Shown here: positions 19,030 through 29,677 of the stretch, piece after piece
Numbering within the stretch: the first letter of the stretch is position 1
How the letters are laid out: each line of letters begins with the position of its first letter
DNA from: Agapetus fuscipes
Lineage: Eukaryota > Arthropoda > Insecta > Trichoptera > Glossosomatidae
Length of the DNA: 64,000 bases
NCBI GenBank assembly: GCA_951799405.1
Contig: OX637363.1
Coordinates: 620,001 to 684,000 of the forward strand
Reading direction: 5' to 3'
Notes under the pieces: generated by a model
What the model was told of the DNA's origin: nothing
Databases searched by the model: none
What the model saw: only the letters and a program-made list of their open reading frames with translations
Position numbers and translations under genes: made by a program

Positions 19030-19638
19030 ATATGAAAACCCGAATCTCAAATGAGCATACACCCTGCAACTCCTGCCAACCTACATTGGCAAAGTGAACC
19101 ATTTTCTACAGCATGGGTGGTCAGACGCACACCAACCTATAAGCCAAGGAACATACACAACAAATTACATTTTTAATATATCAACAAATTCTAACATGTA
19201 TGGACATCAAAACAAATTCTTATTTGAAAAACCCTAGCCGCCAACATCACAGATCAACCGCCATTTATTTCTGTCCTTACACATTTCTTTCATTTCCTCC
19301 AGAGTCATAACCTTCTTCATACAGGCTCTCCTTTTATTATGACTCTGGAGATTGCTCTTTCTGTAGCCCTTTTATTCGCATATTTCCTACGTCACTGTCT
19401 TGTCCCAAAGCTCTGTCTGTTTTCGCGGGACCACAACTCGTACATTCAGTCTTGAGTTTCAGACCTCGAATAATTTATTTCGGACCTCGCTTATGTTTTA
19501 AACCAAAGTCCCCGAGAGCTTAATTAAAACTCTGATAAATCTATACCACCGGTGTCCGCTCCATGCAAAGCTTCCCTGAAACAGGGATGACATTGGCAAA
19601 GTGTGCCATTTTTTACAGTATGGGTGGTCAGCCTCATA

Positions 19639-20074
19639 ATAATAATAATAGTAATAATATTAGGATGATTTATTTGGTGAGCGCTGTTTTTGTGTGTATC
19701 ACACCTCAAGGGCCCTCTGCGAGCTTGGTCGTCGCTGTAGAAAGCGCCAATTCTCAAGCAAGACCCAGTTGTTGTAAGGTTGGATGGACTTTTCAGTGAC
19801 CGGTCTTTGGTAAAGGTTTATAAATTTTTCAACTCAGCGAAGAGCACATTCGAAATATAAATGGTATATTTTTGTGCTCCGCCGGGATCCGAATCCACAA
19901 CCTTCCATTTACGAGTCCAAAGTGTTGCCACAACGGACTACGGACCGGTCCAAGATGCCTACGACACGCGGTGTACCTGAGCGGTTACCCATCCAAGTAC
20001 TGTCCGCGCCCAATGTTGCTTAACTTCAGTGATCTATGGGAACCGGTGCTTTCAACATGGTAACGTCGTTGACG
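19639..20074 (-). mobile_element. Complete S1 SINE with 5S rRNA-like module, TCATA duplication
   Basis: 436 bp, from the 5S-like 5' end at 20074 through the tRNA-like head (about 19872-19950) and body to a (TAA)n tail at 19639. TCATA flanks it (19634-19638, 20075-20079). It shows that 5S, tRNA-like and body parts moved as one unit. Confidence 0.85.
19957..20073 (-). other. 5S rRNA-derived module of an S1 SINE
   Basis: 117 nt on the minus strand: GTCAACGACGTTACCATGTT, then GATCACTGAAGTTAAGCAAC, TTGGATGGGTAACCGC and the closing CGTGTCGTAGGC. The full length of 5S rRNA with its box A and C promoter regions recognisable, but many changes and fusion to a SINE rule out a 5S gene. Confidence 0.8.
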
Positions 20075-20129
20075 TCATACCAACCTATAAGTCAAGGAAA
20101 ATGTGATTAGAGATTAAAGGGAGAAAGAT

Positions 20130-20895
20130 ATATGTGCAGGATGAAATAAAAGAAGTATGCAAGGACAGGAAGAAGTGGCGGCTAATCTGCAATGTTGGTT
20201 TATTAATTTGCTACATTTTATGCATAGGAAATTTTAGACTTTTTTGTATAGATTTTTTTTTAAGGTTGTGTTTTTTTTAATGTTTAAATGTAATTTATTA
20301 TTCGTATTCCTTGACTTATACGTTGGTATGAGGCTGACGACCCATACTGTAAAAAATGGTTCACTTTGCCAATGTCACCCCTGTGTCAGGGAAGGTCGGC
20401 AAAAGTTGTGGGGCTTATGTTCATTTGAGGTTTGGATTTTATTTGCAAGTACACATTCAGCATTTGTAAACGCGAACTGCACGTGTTGATTTGTGGGCAT
20501 ACATCTGAGAGCTTTAAATGAATATATCCTTGCAAATTAGATTATAGATTAGATTATAGATTATGCATAGGAAATTTTAGACTTTTTTGTATAGATTTTT
20601 TTTTAAGGTTGTGTTTTTTTTAATGTTTAAATGTAATTTATTATTCGTATTCCTTGACTTATACGTTGGTATGAGGCTGACAACCCATACTGTAAAAAAT
20701 GGTTCACTTTGCCAATGTCACCCCTGTGTCAGGGAAGGTCGGCAAAAGTTGTGGGGCTTATGTTCATTTGAGGTTTGGATTTTATTTGCAAGTACACATT
20801 CAGCATTTGTAAGCGCGAACTGCACGTGTTGATTTGTGGGCATACATCTGAGAGCTTTAAATGAATATATCCTTGCAACTTAGATTTTAGAGTAT
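20130..20895 (+). repeat. LINE-A b-type end with the UTR duplicated in tandem (period 343 bp)
   Basis: ORF end (VQDEIKEVCKDRKKWRLICNVG) then UTR 20225-20555, repeated almost identically at 20567-20895. Both share the unusual CCCCTGTGTCAGGG loop. The second begins right after the first's TTATAG tail. Confidence 0.85.
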
Positions 20896-21174
20896 AGATT
20901 ATACCAACATAAAGATTATTTCACATTTTTCTTACAAGATATCTCGCCCACTGCTGGTAAAGTTTCTCCCTCGATGTATCTTGCGTCGAGATAAAATTGA
21001 CGGGGCGGGATTCAAAAGTTTGAAGGAAACTTTCCGGCGACGCACGAATCTTATCTTGGATATTCACGGCTTGACGAAGGTCCAAAGTCCTTAAGTGTGC
21101 CGAAGATCATATTTCAAATCGGCGGCTGAATTTCAAAATTTACGAGTTTCTAAATTCTAAACCAAAAAAAAAAA

Positions 21175-21370
21175 CGCAACAAAGCTACACATATAGTGTA
21201 ACTTCTTGCCGCGTTATCCTCGAAGGATTTCGCGTGTGGCGAGTTGAACTTATTTATTTTTACAGGGCGCCAACCGCTTCAGTTGAAGTTGGGATTTTCC
21301 CAGCTCCGAAGGCGCTGGTAGGTACTCATTTCTTGTGAAGGCTGAGTAAACCTTGCCGGTATTTACAAGA
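21175..21370 (-). mobile_element. S2 SINE 3' part
   Basis: AACGCAACAAAGCTACACAT, CTTGCCGCGTTATCCTCGAA and GGTACTCATTTCTTGTGAAG. Followed at 21400-21440 by a hammerhead-like scrap (minus GCGAAACCGGTCGTGG) lacking CUGANGA. Confidence 0.8.
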
Positions 21371-21771
21371 CAAAAAATTTTTTTTTTGATTACTGTGGGT
21401 GTATTCATTTCCACGACCGGTTTCGCAAAAAAAATGTTTGTATTCTTAGTAATTATTTAGTGATTATTTACAACCAAAATTTAAAAAAAAAGTTAGAAAC
21501 AAGTTGATTTTGAAATTTAAGGAATATTTGTAACTGTCTGCTTTTGAATGCTGACTGTCTAGAGGTCAATTTTAAGAGGCACCTTAATCCCGAAGTATAT
21601 CTTTTCTATCATTTTTTTTTCCGAAAGATTTTTCCGACTTTGTTAGATGTTTTTGTTGGTTGGCGTATTGAGCTTTTCCTTACACGTAAGATTAAATAGG
21701 TAAATATTTCAGTTGTTTATGAACAAGGTTAGCAATCTAGGACTTTGTCAGAAAATGAATTAAAAATCATC

Positions 21772-21808
21772 TGGCCACCCCTAGGGGAACGGCGGCAGGA
21801 TACAGTTA
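21772..21808 (+). repeat. LINE-A' 3' terminus
   Basis: GGCCACCCCTAGGGGAACGG, GCGGCAGGATACAGTTACAG: the stop region and (ACAGTT)n tail. Confidence 0.65.
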
Positions 21809-21939
21809 CAGTAGATAAGCCAAACAAGCAATGGAGGGACGATATGGAGGTTGCAATGCGCTTTTGAAATGCACTTATTTCCTAGAGCTGGATTCTTTGC
21901 CGAGATAAAATGCAACGTGAGATAATAAAGGCTTTGAGT

Positions 21940-23597
21940 AAAGGCTGGTTCGGACAAGGCGAGTAATTTAGTCAAGTAACGAGTAATTTAGTAGCTAAAC
22001 GTGTGCGAACCCCAACAATTTAGTCCAGTAGTTAAGTCAATGGTTTAGTCAAGCCGATCCATTTCATTCTATTTTTTCGGGCAAGTAGCGGCCCCGCCCA
22101 CCGTCCGTGGGCGAGTGTTGCCGAGAAGCCACGGAAAAGTCCGAGTCCGAAGAGCCACGGAAAAGCCCGAGTCTGAGTCGAGTTTATTAGCGGCCGCGCC
22201 ATTGGCCGCTCACTCTTGGCGGGGAAACGGAAATGCAAGAATGGCGGCAATTTAAATTGGCTGCAGTTTGAAAAGATAATGCCCGTTTTCAGCAAGAATA
22301 TTTAAAGATAAAGTGCTGTTTAAAAATATTGAAGTACTTAAGAACTTCTTATATTTGCGAGCCCGATGTTCCGCTCCCTAAACTTAGCGACCTGTCAGTG
22401 AGGTTATGTCATGTTTAAACTGTAAATAAGTGGATATACACACCGATATCCTTGGTTTTTTAGAAACTCTTGAGAATATAGAAGTTGCTAGGACTTATCT
22501 ACGTCCAAAAAGTTTTGAGAAAGGTAATTTTTTTTCGATAAGAATAGTATGACATCGATTTTTGGTGCGGATATCAGCTGTCAAAAATACAATCATGTAG
22601 CTCCTTGCTGACAATAGAGCTGTACAAATATAGTTTTGGTAAAGATGTTGTGGAAATAACTATTATCGTCCATGAATTTATTACGTATTTAAAAACATCG
22701 ATCTTTTACATTGATCGATGTTTATAGGTACCTACCATAAATTTGTCATATCACAGGCCTTATGATATCCTTCAGATGGATTGTTACTTATTGTTTTGTA
22801 CAGAAACAATTCAGTGACACACGGGGATAACTAATTAGAGGCATTACAATTTTATGCCACTGTAAGCCATCAGCTGGTATCTGTGACAGACGTGAGAGGC
22901 GTATGTAGCAGGATTGAACAAGTTTCTCGCGGTCAGCCTCTGAAAAGTTGAACCATGTTTCTTCTTTAACTTGATAATTGATTGGTGACCGCCGTGTATT
23001 TGAAAATGCCGATTTTACATGTCGAATATTGATGTTAATTGTCAACAACGAAAAACGCAACAGAGAAATGCATCTGAATGCAGCTGCAGACTAGAGCCGT
23101 ATTATAGTGTGTGCATACAAAATATACTTTGTACACATCATTGAAAAGATAAAAATTCAATTAAAAAATAATGTTTGCAGCGTAAATGGTAGATATTATT
23201 ATAAACATCAAATAGTCATGTGTTGTTTTTATTTAAAATGTGTATATTATTTTATAAACCATAAAATACATTTCGAATTTACAAAAGTCGAGTTTCGAAG
23301 TTGTTTGCTAAACAGGCTCCTAGCTAGGTGGCCGGGCATAAATCAGTTAATATTACCAAACCATAGCCAATTTAAAGGGCTTTATAATAACATGATTTTA
23401 ATACTCAATTAATATTTTCAAACTGCAGCCAATTCAAATTTTCCGCCATTATAGAAAGGGCTTTCTGCAGCCAACTTCGCACTTGTGTACTGTACTGGAC
23501 CGTAATGCGAACGCTTCACGGGCGAGTAGCGCCCCGCCCACTACTAAATTACTCGTTACTTGACTAAATCAGTGGCCTCGTGCGAACTAGCCTTAAG
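21940..23597. mobile_element. 1.66-kb DNA element with about 55-bp inverted termini
   Basis: AAAGGCTGGTTCGGACAAGG at the left corresponds to the inverse of CGTGCGAACTAGCCTTA at the right; both continue into TAGTCAAGTAACGAGTAATT. GC-rich subterminal motifs (CGGGCAAGTAGCGGCCCCGC, CGGGCGAGTAGCGCCCCGCC) are also mirrored. Internal ORFs (for example 23060-22788 minus) match no transposase I know. Target duplication unclear. Confidence 0.7.
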
Positions 23598-23824
23598 CCA
23601 TATGAGATGTGCAACGTTGAAAGGTAAGAGTCAAATCGCTCCCCCAGTTCTTGTTTACCGTATACGCCAATCTTGTCAAATATTATTTTTTCATGCAGTT
23701 GTCTAATGAATCAAATTTTACACAATCTGAGCTAAGAAAAACCGTAAAACTCGATGACGTGAGAGTTCTTTTAAATATTTTAAAAATAAATTTCTTGTAC
23801 ATTAAGGCTTTCACGGCCGGCACT

Positions 23825-24113
23825 TGACACAATCTTAAAATTTTTCTCGGGTTGTGTAGCCATGTTCTATCGGAAGTTTGTTACACTTTTTTGTTACACT
23901 TTTTTCCGGACGTTTCGCCCATTATCTGCGATGGGCCTCCTCAGCGTATTTTTTCTTCAGGCGTTCTGATTTCCTTAGCACGGAACTGTCAACGGCCTGT
24001 GGGTTGGTTATATAACCAAAAGGAAAAAAGTGTAACAAAAAAGTGTAACAAACTTCCGATAGAACATGGCTACACAACCCGAGAAAATTTTTAAGATTGT
24101 GTCAATAAATTTC
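23825..24113. mobile_element. Inverted repeat with 84-bp near-identical arms around a hammerhead
   Basis: TTGACACAATCTTAAAA at the left and its inverse at 24097-24113. Arms include two TGTTACACTTTTTT units. The hammerhead lies just inside the left arm. Confidence 0.85.
23907..23946 (-). ncRNA. Hammerhead ribozyme-like motif
   Basis: Minus strand: CG|CTGAGGA, helix II GCCCAT/ATGGGC, then GAAACGTC|CG. Same helix II as the 4938 motif with a different loop and a G at the variable position 7. Confidence 0.65.
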
Positions 24114-24317
24114 TTGTTTTTATAAGACACATTGGTCCAGTACACATGCAAACATTGCTCATGTAAAAATTTTTCAATGGCGTATACGGTAAACAAGAAC
24201 TAAGGCAGCGAAATGTTGAACAGGATACCTCTACAAAACGTTTCTTGCTTCCTTTGTTAAAAAACCTGTCCAAAGAGCAGTTGGTAGTTCATTTTTGTTA
24301 TTCGCTAAAATCTGAGT

Positions 24318-24630
24318 ACGCCACTAAGCTACACATATAGTGAAACTTCTTGCCGCGTTATCCCCGTAGGGGTTGCATGTGGCGAGTTGAACCTATTTAT
24401 TTTAGCAGGTAAGGGGGACGGCCTTAGCCGGGTTTCCCTGCTCGCAAGAGGGCTGGTACTCATTTCTTGTAAAGGCTGAGTAAACTCTGCCAGTACCTGT
24501 TTTATTTTGGGGTTTGAAATAAACATCGAAACGCGAAATCATTTCTGACACTCTCGGCGGGATTCGAGCCTGGGCTCACGGCATGGAATGCAAGCACTCT
24601 ACCAACTGAGCTATCGACTGGACTATCGTA
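24318..24630 (-). mobile_element. S2 SINE, full length with tRNA-like head
   Basis: Head at about 24555-24622: GTCGATAGCTCAGTTGGTAG, GCTTGCATTCCATGCC and B box GGCTCGAATCCC. Body to CTATATGTGTAGCTTAGTGG at the left. Confidence 0.85.
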
Positions 24631-24723
24631 AAATAAACAGTGAATCCAAAGAAATAAAAGCAAGAGGAACCAATTTAGTTTAAGTTTATACTAACATAAT
24701 TATCATGTACTATTTAAGCTTCA

Positions 24724-24965
24724 TCTAATCTAATCTAAGTTGCAAAGATATGTAACATTGAGGATTCACATTATATGCATTCTCACAAGCAGACACGTAC
24801 AAGTTCGCGCTTGCACATGCCGCATGTGAACCTACAACCTAAAAAAATAAATCTCAAATGGACATACACCATGCAACTCTGGCCGTCCTTCCCTGAAACA
24901 GAGGGTGACATTGGCAAAGTGAACCAATTTCTACAGCATGGATGGTCAGCCGCATACCATACCAC
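24724..24965 (-). repeat. LINE-A 3' end, subfamily a
   Basis: (TAATC) tail, AAGTTGCAAAGATATGTAAC, hairpin with an extra G (CTGAAACAGAGGG) and GCCGCATACCA. Confidence 0.85.
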
Positions 24966-25256
24966 AATCCAAAGAAATAAACGCAATAGGAACCAAATAG
25001 TTAGAAGTTTATACTGGTATAATTATCATATTGTACTATTTAATCTTTATCTTGACTAAAAACTTGCACTGACATGCTCATGTAGAGATGACTTTTTAAA
25101 ATAATAAAAATAGAAATTCGTTGAACAAGTGACAAATTTGCATAAGTCGTATTTTCTTATACACTGCTGCTTTTCAAAGCTCTTTAAATCCACTTACATC
25201 TCATACTTTACAGTGCAAGTATTCCCATTTCCCGACGTTCAAACGAAAATATTATG

Positions 25257-26190
25257 TATGGCAAGAGAGCTTTTGAAGCGAGGAAGTGAACCATTTTTAA
25301 TGCTTTTATAGTGCATCCATACTGAACATTTAAACCTAAATCTAAGCTGCAAAGATATATATCATTTAAGATTCATATTAAACGCATTCCCACAAGCAGG
25401 CATGTATAATTTCGCGCTTACACATGCCGCATGTGGACCTACAATATAAAAAACCCAATCTCAAATGAACATAAGCCCTGCAACTCTTGCCGACCTTCCC
25501 TGAAGCAGGGGTGGCAATGGCAATGTGAACCATTTTTTACAGTATGGGTGGTCAGCCGCCTATCAGTCAAGGAATACAAGCAATTAATACATTCAAATAT
25601 ATAAAACAAATAAACTCTAAACAATTAAACAGTAAAAAATTAAAAAAACTACAACACATATTTTTTAAATTTAAAAGCCTTAGCTTTAACCGCCAGCATT
25701 ACAGATCAACCGCCATTTCTTTCGATCCTTGCATACTTCTTTCATTGTAACATCAAACAATTGTAAAAAAAAACCAGTGCCTGCACGCACTCGAATATCT
25801 TCCTCTTACTTACTCTAGTCAAAACTATAATACTTATTCATTGTATCCCGCTTGACCAACATCGTAAATACTCGGGAATAGTCGGGTAGTTTGCGTATGC
25901 GGTCTATCCTTTCCTTCGTCAGTAAGAGAATCGCTCGCGCGCAGAGAGTGTGTGTCATGCATCGCCGACTACTGCCGCTCGATCTCGTCAATCTCGGTCG
26001 AGATCTCGTCATTTTATGCTCCGAGATAGATCTCGAAAAATGAGGTGAGATCCCGGAATATCGGGATCTTGCGAGATCGAGATTGCATTCCTAATGGCAA
26101 GAGAGCTTTTGAAGCGGTGTAGTAAACCATTTTTAAAGCTTTTATAGTAGGTGCATCCAATATTCCATACCTACTGAACATTCAAATTCA
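25257..26190. repeat. Direct repeat of about 80 bp flanking an insertion block
   Basis: GGCAAGAGAGCTTTTGAAGC, AACCATTTTTAA and CTTTTATAG occur at 25259-25335 and again at 26096-26190. Between them are a LINE-A copy and a patch of short GATCTCG palindromes (25975-26080). Confidence 0.65.
25334..25746 (-). repeat. LINE-A 3' end (c) with ORF end
   Basis: CTAAATCTAAGCTGCAAAG tail side, CCTGAAGCAGGGG hairpin, and GATCAACCGCCATTTCTTTC (ORF end) at the right. Confidence 0.8.
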
Positions 26191-26279
26191 TTTTATTTCG
26201 TATTTAAAAATGAAAGATTACTGAATGGTTAATTAAAAAAAGATTGCAGTGGTGGTCAAACTAAGAAAAATAGAAAAAC

Positions 26280-26575
26280 GTGTTTGTTAGTCTGCAGAGG
26301 CTGTGGCCACCCCTAGAGAAATGACGACAGAGTTACAGTTACAGTTGTAGTAGATTTATTAATTTTTAATTTTGTTTACGTACGAAAATCAACTAGTTTA
26401 GGCAGCTCACACAACACTCTCATCTCCACCATAAATTTTGGTTCAAACTGCCGTTTAACTTGCGTGGTATTTTGGTCTTCCCTTCTACGCTTATCTTCAG
26501 TATTCCCTTTGAACACTTTTTGTCAGTCGTTCATCGTCTGATCTTTCTAGATGCCTGAGCCATCTCACTCCTCTT
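26280..26575. pseudogene. Two LINE-A' scraps in opposite orientation
   Basis: 26280-26345 (+) is the 3' terminus with ACAGAGTTACAGTTACAG. 26465-26575 (-) is the RGRPR...WFGH region, badly decayed. Confidence 0.55.
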
Positions 26576-26627
26576 CCTAAAAAAACCTTCGGGTAATTTT
26601 AAGTCGATTAAGCATCATCAAACGCAT

Positions 26628-26957
26628 CGCAACTAAGCCACATATTTAGTGTAACTTCTTGCCTGCGTTATCACCGACGGGGTCGCATGTTGCGATTCGG
26701 GACCTATTTATTTTTATGTGTAAGGGGGCCGGCCTTACACCAACAACTTCAGTTGAAATGGGGGTTTTCCCAGCTCCCGAGGGGGCTGGTACTCATTTAT
26801 TGTGAAGGCTGAGTAAACCTTGCCGGTATTTTTTGGGGTTTGAAATAAACACCGAAACGGGAAATCATATCTGACACCCTCGGTGGGATTCGAACCCGAG
26901 CTCACGGCATGGAATGCAAGCACTCTACCAACTGAGCTATCGACCGGACTATCGTAT
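26628..26957 (-). mobile_element. S2 SINE, full length
   Basis: Head at about 26885-26950 with B box GGTTCGAATCCC and A box TAGCTCAGTTGGTAG. 3' end at the left (CGCAACTAAGCCACATATTT). 26960-27430 holds nothing recognisable apart from an AAT microsatellite at 27275-27300. Confidence 0.85.
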
Positions 26958-27435
26958 TTTATTAATTGAAAAGTTCTCAAATTCTGGAGCCATTAAAATA
27001 TTATATATTTGAGTCTACGTAAACTTAGTTTCCTAAAGTATAAAAGTTCACGTGTTAACTCAAAAGTAGCGTTATACTAAAATGTTATAGAAATTAATAC
27101 AGCGCCACAGCGAATGTTTCAGTTTCCATGCAGAGTTGTGTACGTGTTTGAACGTGGAGTTTTCTACTTGTGGTAGGAAGTAACTTTTGCATAAACACCT
27201 CTTCCTACTCGCTTGAGCAGGGACGTGCACAGCATTCCCAGCATGGGTAGGCTGTGATGATGAAATGATGGTGAATAATAATAATAATAATATAAATAAT
27301 AATTTATTCATAAAAATGTTTTACAGAAGATTAACATAGGGTGCAGCTTTTTAACTTAAGTAAGAAAATAATACATGTGTAATGATGAAAGAATGAGAGT
27401 CATAATAAAAGGAGAGCTTGTATGAAAAAGGTTTG

Positions 27436-27840
27436 ACATAAATGATTCACATTATATGCATTTTCGTGTAAGTTTGCGTTTAAAAATGCCCCCTGTGGAC
27501 TTACAATATGAAAACCTAAATCTCAAATGAACATACACCCTGCAACTCTTTCCGACCTTCCCTGAAACAGGGGTGACACTGACAAAGTGAACCATTTTCT
27601 ACAGCATGGGTGGTCAACCACAAAATCACCCTATAAGTCAAGGAACACACACAACAAATTACATTTTTAAAATCAACAAATAATAATATCAAAACAGAAA
27701 ACAAATTCCAATTTAATAAACCCTAGCCGCCAACATTACAGATCAACCGCCATTTCTTTCTGTCCTTACATACTTCTTTCATTTCCTCCAGAGTCATAAC
27801 CTACTTCATACAAGCTCTCCTTTTATTATGACTCTGGATA
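27436..27840 (-). repeat. LINE-A 3' end (a) with ORF end, tail lost
   Basis: GCATTTTCGTGTAAGTTTGC to ATTATGACTCTGGATAA, including the CCGCCAACATTACAGATC stop region and CATTTCTTTCTGTCC. Confidence 0.85.
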
Positions 27841-27946
27841 ATCCATTAATTCGCAATTTTCGCAAAAAAAAACGTTTTTTTTGTAATTACTTAAGTACGG
27901 CAGCAAATATTTGCCTCTAATGGCGTTACGCTACTGGCTTAAATGG

Positions 27947-28002
27947 TGAGGGTCAGGGGGGTGGGAGGGTGGTAGCCCCCCCCCCCCCCCTGACCCAAAA
28001 AC
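27947..28002. repeat. G-run/C-run hairpin
   Basis: GGTCAGGGGGGTGGGAGGG faces a C-run of about 16 then TGACC. It could fold as a hairpin or a G-quadruplex. Confidence 0.5.
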
Positions 28003-28270
28003 TGTCCTCGGTCCACCAAGCAAATATTTACCCTGACGTGAGTCGGACTGAATCAAAGACGGCAAACCAGGATTTTTATCTTAAAAAGACGCAAATATAT
28101 AAAAATAACAAGAAAATGATTCTCAGTGTTTCCATGTATGTATTTCATTTTAGAAAAAGTGCTAGATTGCCGATTTTGGCTTTTGTGTGATTCATATATT
28201 ATATTAACAACACTACAAGTAGGGATGTTATGGATATGAAGTTTCGGACATGGATATTGCAATTACATAT

Positions 28271-28388
28271 GTCAACGACGATACCATGTTGAAAGCACCG
28301 GATCTCATCAGATCACCGAAGTTAAAGCAACATTGGGCGCGGATGCTACCTGGATGGGTGACCGCTAGGTACACCACGTGTTATTGGC
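28271..28388 (+). other. 5S rRNA-derived module
   Basis: 118 nt: GTCAACGACGATACCATG, GATCACCGAAGTTAAAGCAA, ATGGGTGACCGC and CACGTGTTATTGGC. Ends near GGCAT..CTTGGACCGGTCC, the same junction as the 20 kb copy. Confidence 0.8.
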
Positions 28389-28880
28389 ATTTCTTGGACC
28401 GGTCCGTAGTCCAGTGGCAACACTTCGGACTCGTAAATGGAAGGCTGTGGATTTGAATCCCGGCGGAGCACAAAATATTTCGTTTATAATTCCAAATGTG
28501 CTTTTCGCTGGGTTGAAAAATTCATAATCCTTTACCAAAGACCGGTCACTGAGAGCTTCATCCAATCTTACAACAACTGGGTTTTGCTTGAGAAGGCGCT
28601 TTGTAGCGACGACGATCAAGCTCGTAAAAAGGCCGATAGAATGCTTGTATTCCATTCCGAGAGCAAGGGTTCGATCTCAAAGGTTTACTCAGCCTTCACA
28701 AGAAATGAGAACCAGCCCTTCCGGGAGCTGGGAAACCCCCACTTTAACTGAAAGTGGTTGGTGTGAGTCCGGCCCCCTTACCTTTAAAAATAAATGGGTT
28801 CCGAAGCGCCACATGCGACCCCTTCGGGGATAACGCAGGCAAGAAGTAACACTATATATGTAGCTTAGTTGCGTTTGCGT
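28271..28880 (+). mobile_element. Trimeric SINE: 5S-like + S1 + S2
   Basis: 5S-like module 28271-28388, S1 tRNA-like head from about 28397 with B-box region GATTTGAATCCCGGC, S1 body to CTCGTAAAAAGG, then S2 (its head partly deleted, B box GGTTCGATCTC) to GTAGCTTAGTTGCG. Three pol III-derived modules in one orientation. Confidence 0.85.
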
Positions 28881-29493
28881 TGCGTTGAAGTCGACGGGCT
28901 AAAACGAAAACTTGTCAAAACATGTTTCATTGATATTCCACCATTATCCGAAACTTTTATTTCGGTTTCGGATACGGATAATTTTTTTGTTTCGGATACG
29001 GATAAGGATATCCATAACATCCCTGACTACAAGTGATGTCAGATCAATTCCAAGCGTTGCCCCACTAATTGGAGAGTGTTTCAAATAAAGACGAAATAAT
29101 AATACAAGAATGGAGAAGAGAAAATATAAGAGGAAAAGCTGATTGTTTGTTTTCTTCCTTTTGGTCAACTCTTAACGAAGATCGACGAGCATTATGACGA
29201 CACTTTCCTTTTATTGTAATAGTGCCATTCAGAGGTATTTAAGCCACGGATCATCCGCTTTCTAAAGTGAATTTGGTCTGCCAGAATATTGCTGGTCTAA
29301 GGATTTTGTGTGGGTTATTTTCTCTTACTTTTCGAATACAAACAGTGATATGAAAATACATTTCATACATGGATAGATTAAAAACAGTGAAACCAATACT
29401 TATTCCATAATCTAATCTAATCTAAGTTGCTTGATAAGATATGTAACATTAAGGATTCACATTAAAAGCATTTTCACAAGCAGACACGTATAA

Positions 29494-29677
29494 TGATATA
29501 GTTTTTCTTGGGTTAGACCATGTTCTACTTGCAGTAATTTTGTCTGCCGACGTTTCATTCCCTCGAGCGGGAAACATTTTCAAGGCTCGAAGCAACGGGG
29601 TACCTTTATCTTTCGTTTGCTTTAAAAACTATATCATTGAACGCCGACCATGAAAGTGAAAATGTAAAACTTTATTT
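29494..29677. mobile_element. 184-bp Penelope-type insertion, 12-bp target duplication
   Basis: AGACACGTATAA at the left and AGACACGCATAA at the right (one mismatch). A short inverted repeat (TGATATAGTTTTT/AAAAACTATATCA) and a hammerhead-like core lie within. Confidence 0.75.
29545..29588 (-). ncRNA. Degenerate hammerhead-like motif
   Basis: Minus strand has a TTCCC/GGGAA helix II and GAAACGTC. The CUGANGA side reads TTGAAAA, so catalysis is doubtful. Confidence 0.4.

Larger units (their letters stand above)
17770..19348 (-). repeat. One LINE-A 3' end split by a CR1-like copy and a solo LTR
   Basis: Pieces 17770-17842, 18514-18573 and 19030-19348 join into one subfamily a copy running from the (TAATCT)n tail to the ORF end (CATAACCTTCTTCATACAGG). 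TCACA flanks the CR1-like insert and ATAT flanks the LTR. Confidence 0.85.
19565..20100 (-). repeat. LINE-A UTR split by a 5S-SINE
   Basis: 19565-19638 and 20075-20100 are continuous UTR sequence (CAGCCTCATA / CCAACCTATAAGTCAAGG) when the insert is removed. Confidence 0.8.
28220..29025. mobile_element. hAT-like non-autonomous element with 8-bp target duplication
   Basis: Left TAGGGATGTTATGGATAT, right GGATATCCATAACATCCCTG. ACTACAAG flanks both ends (28212-28219, 29026-29033). The 8-bp duplication and CAGGG-type ends fit hAT. No transposase; most of the interior is a SINE trimer. Confidence 0.85.

Noticed and set aside
28271..28388. Functional 5S rRNA gene
   Set aside because: Many substitutions and direct fusion to a SINE; the other copy has the same fusion. 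Treated as a SINE module.
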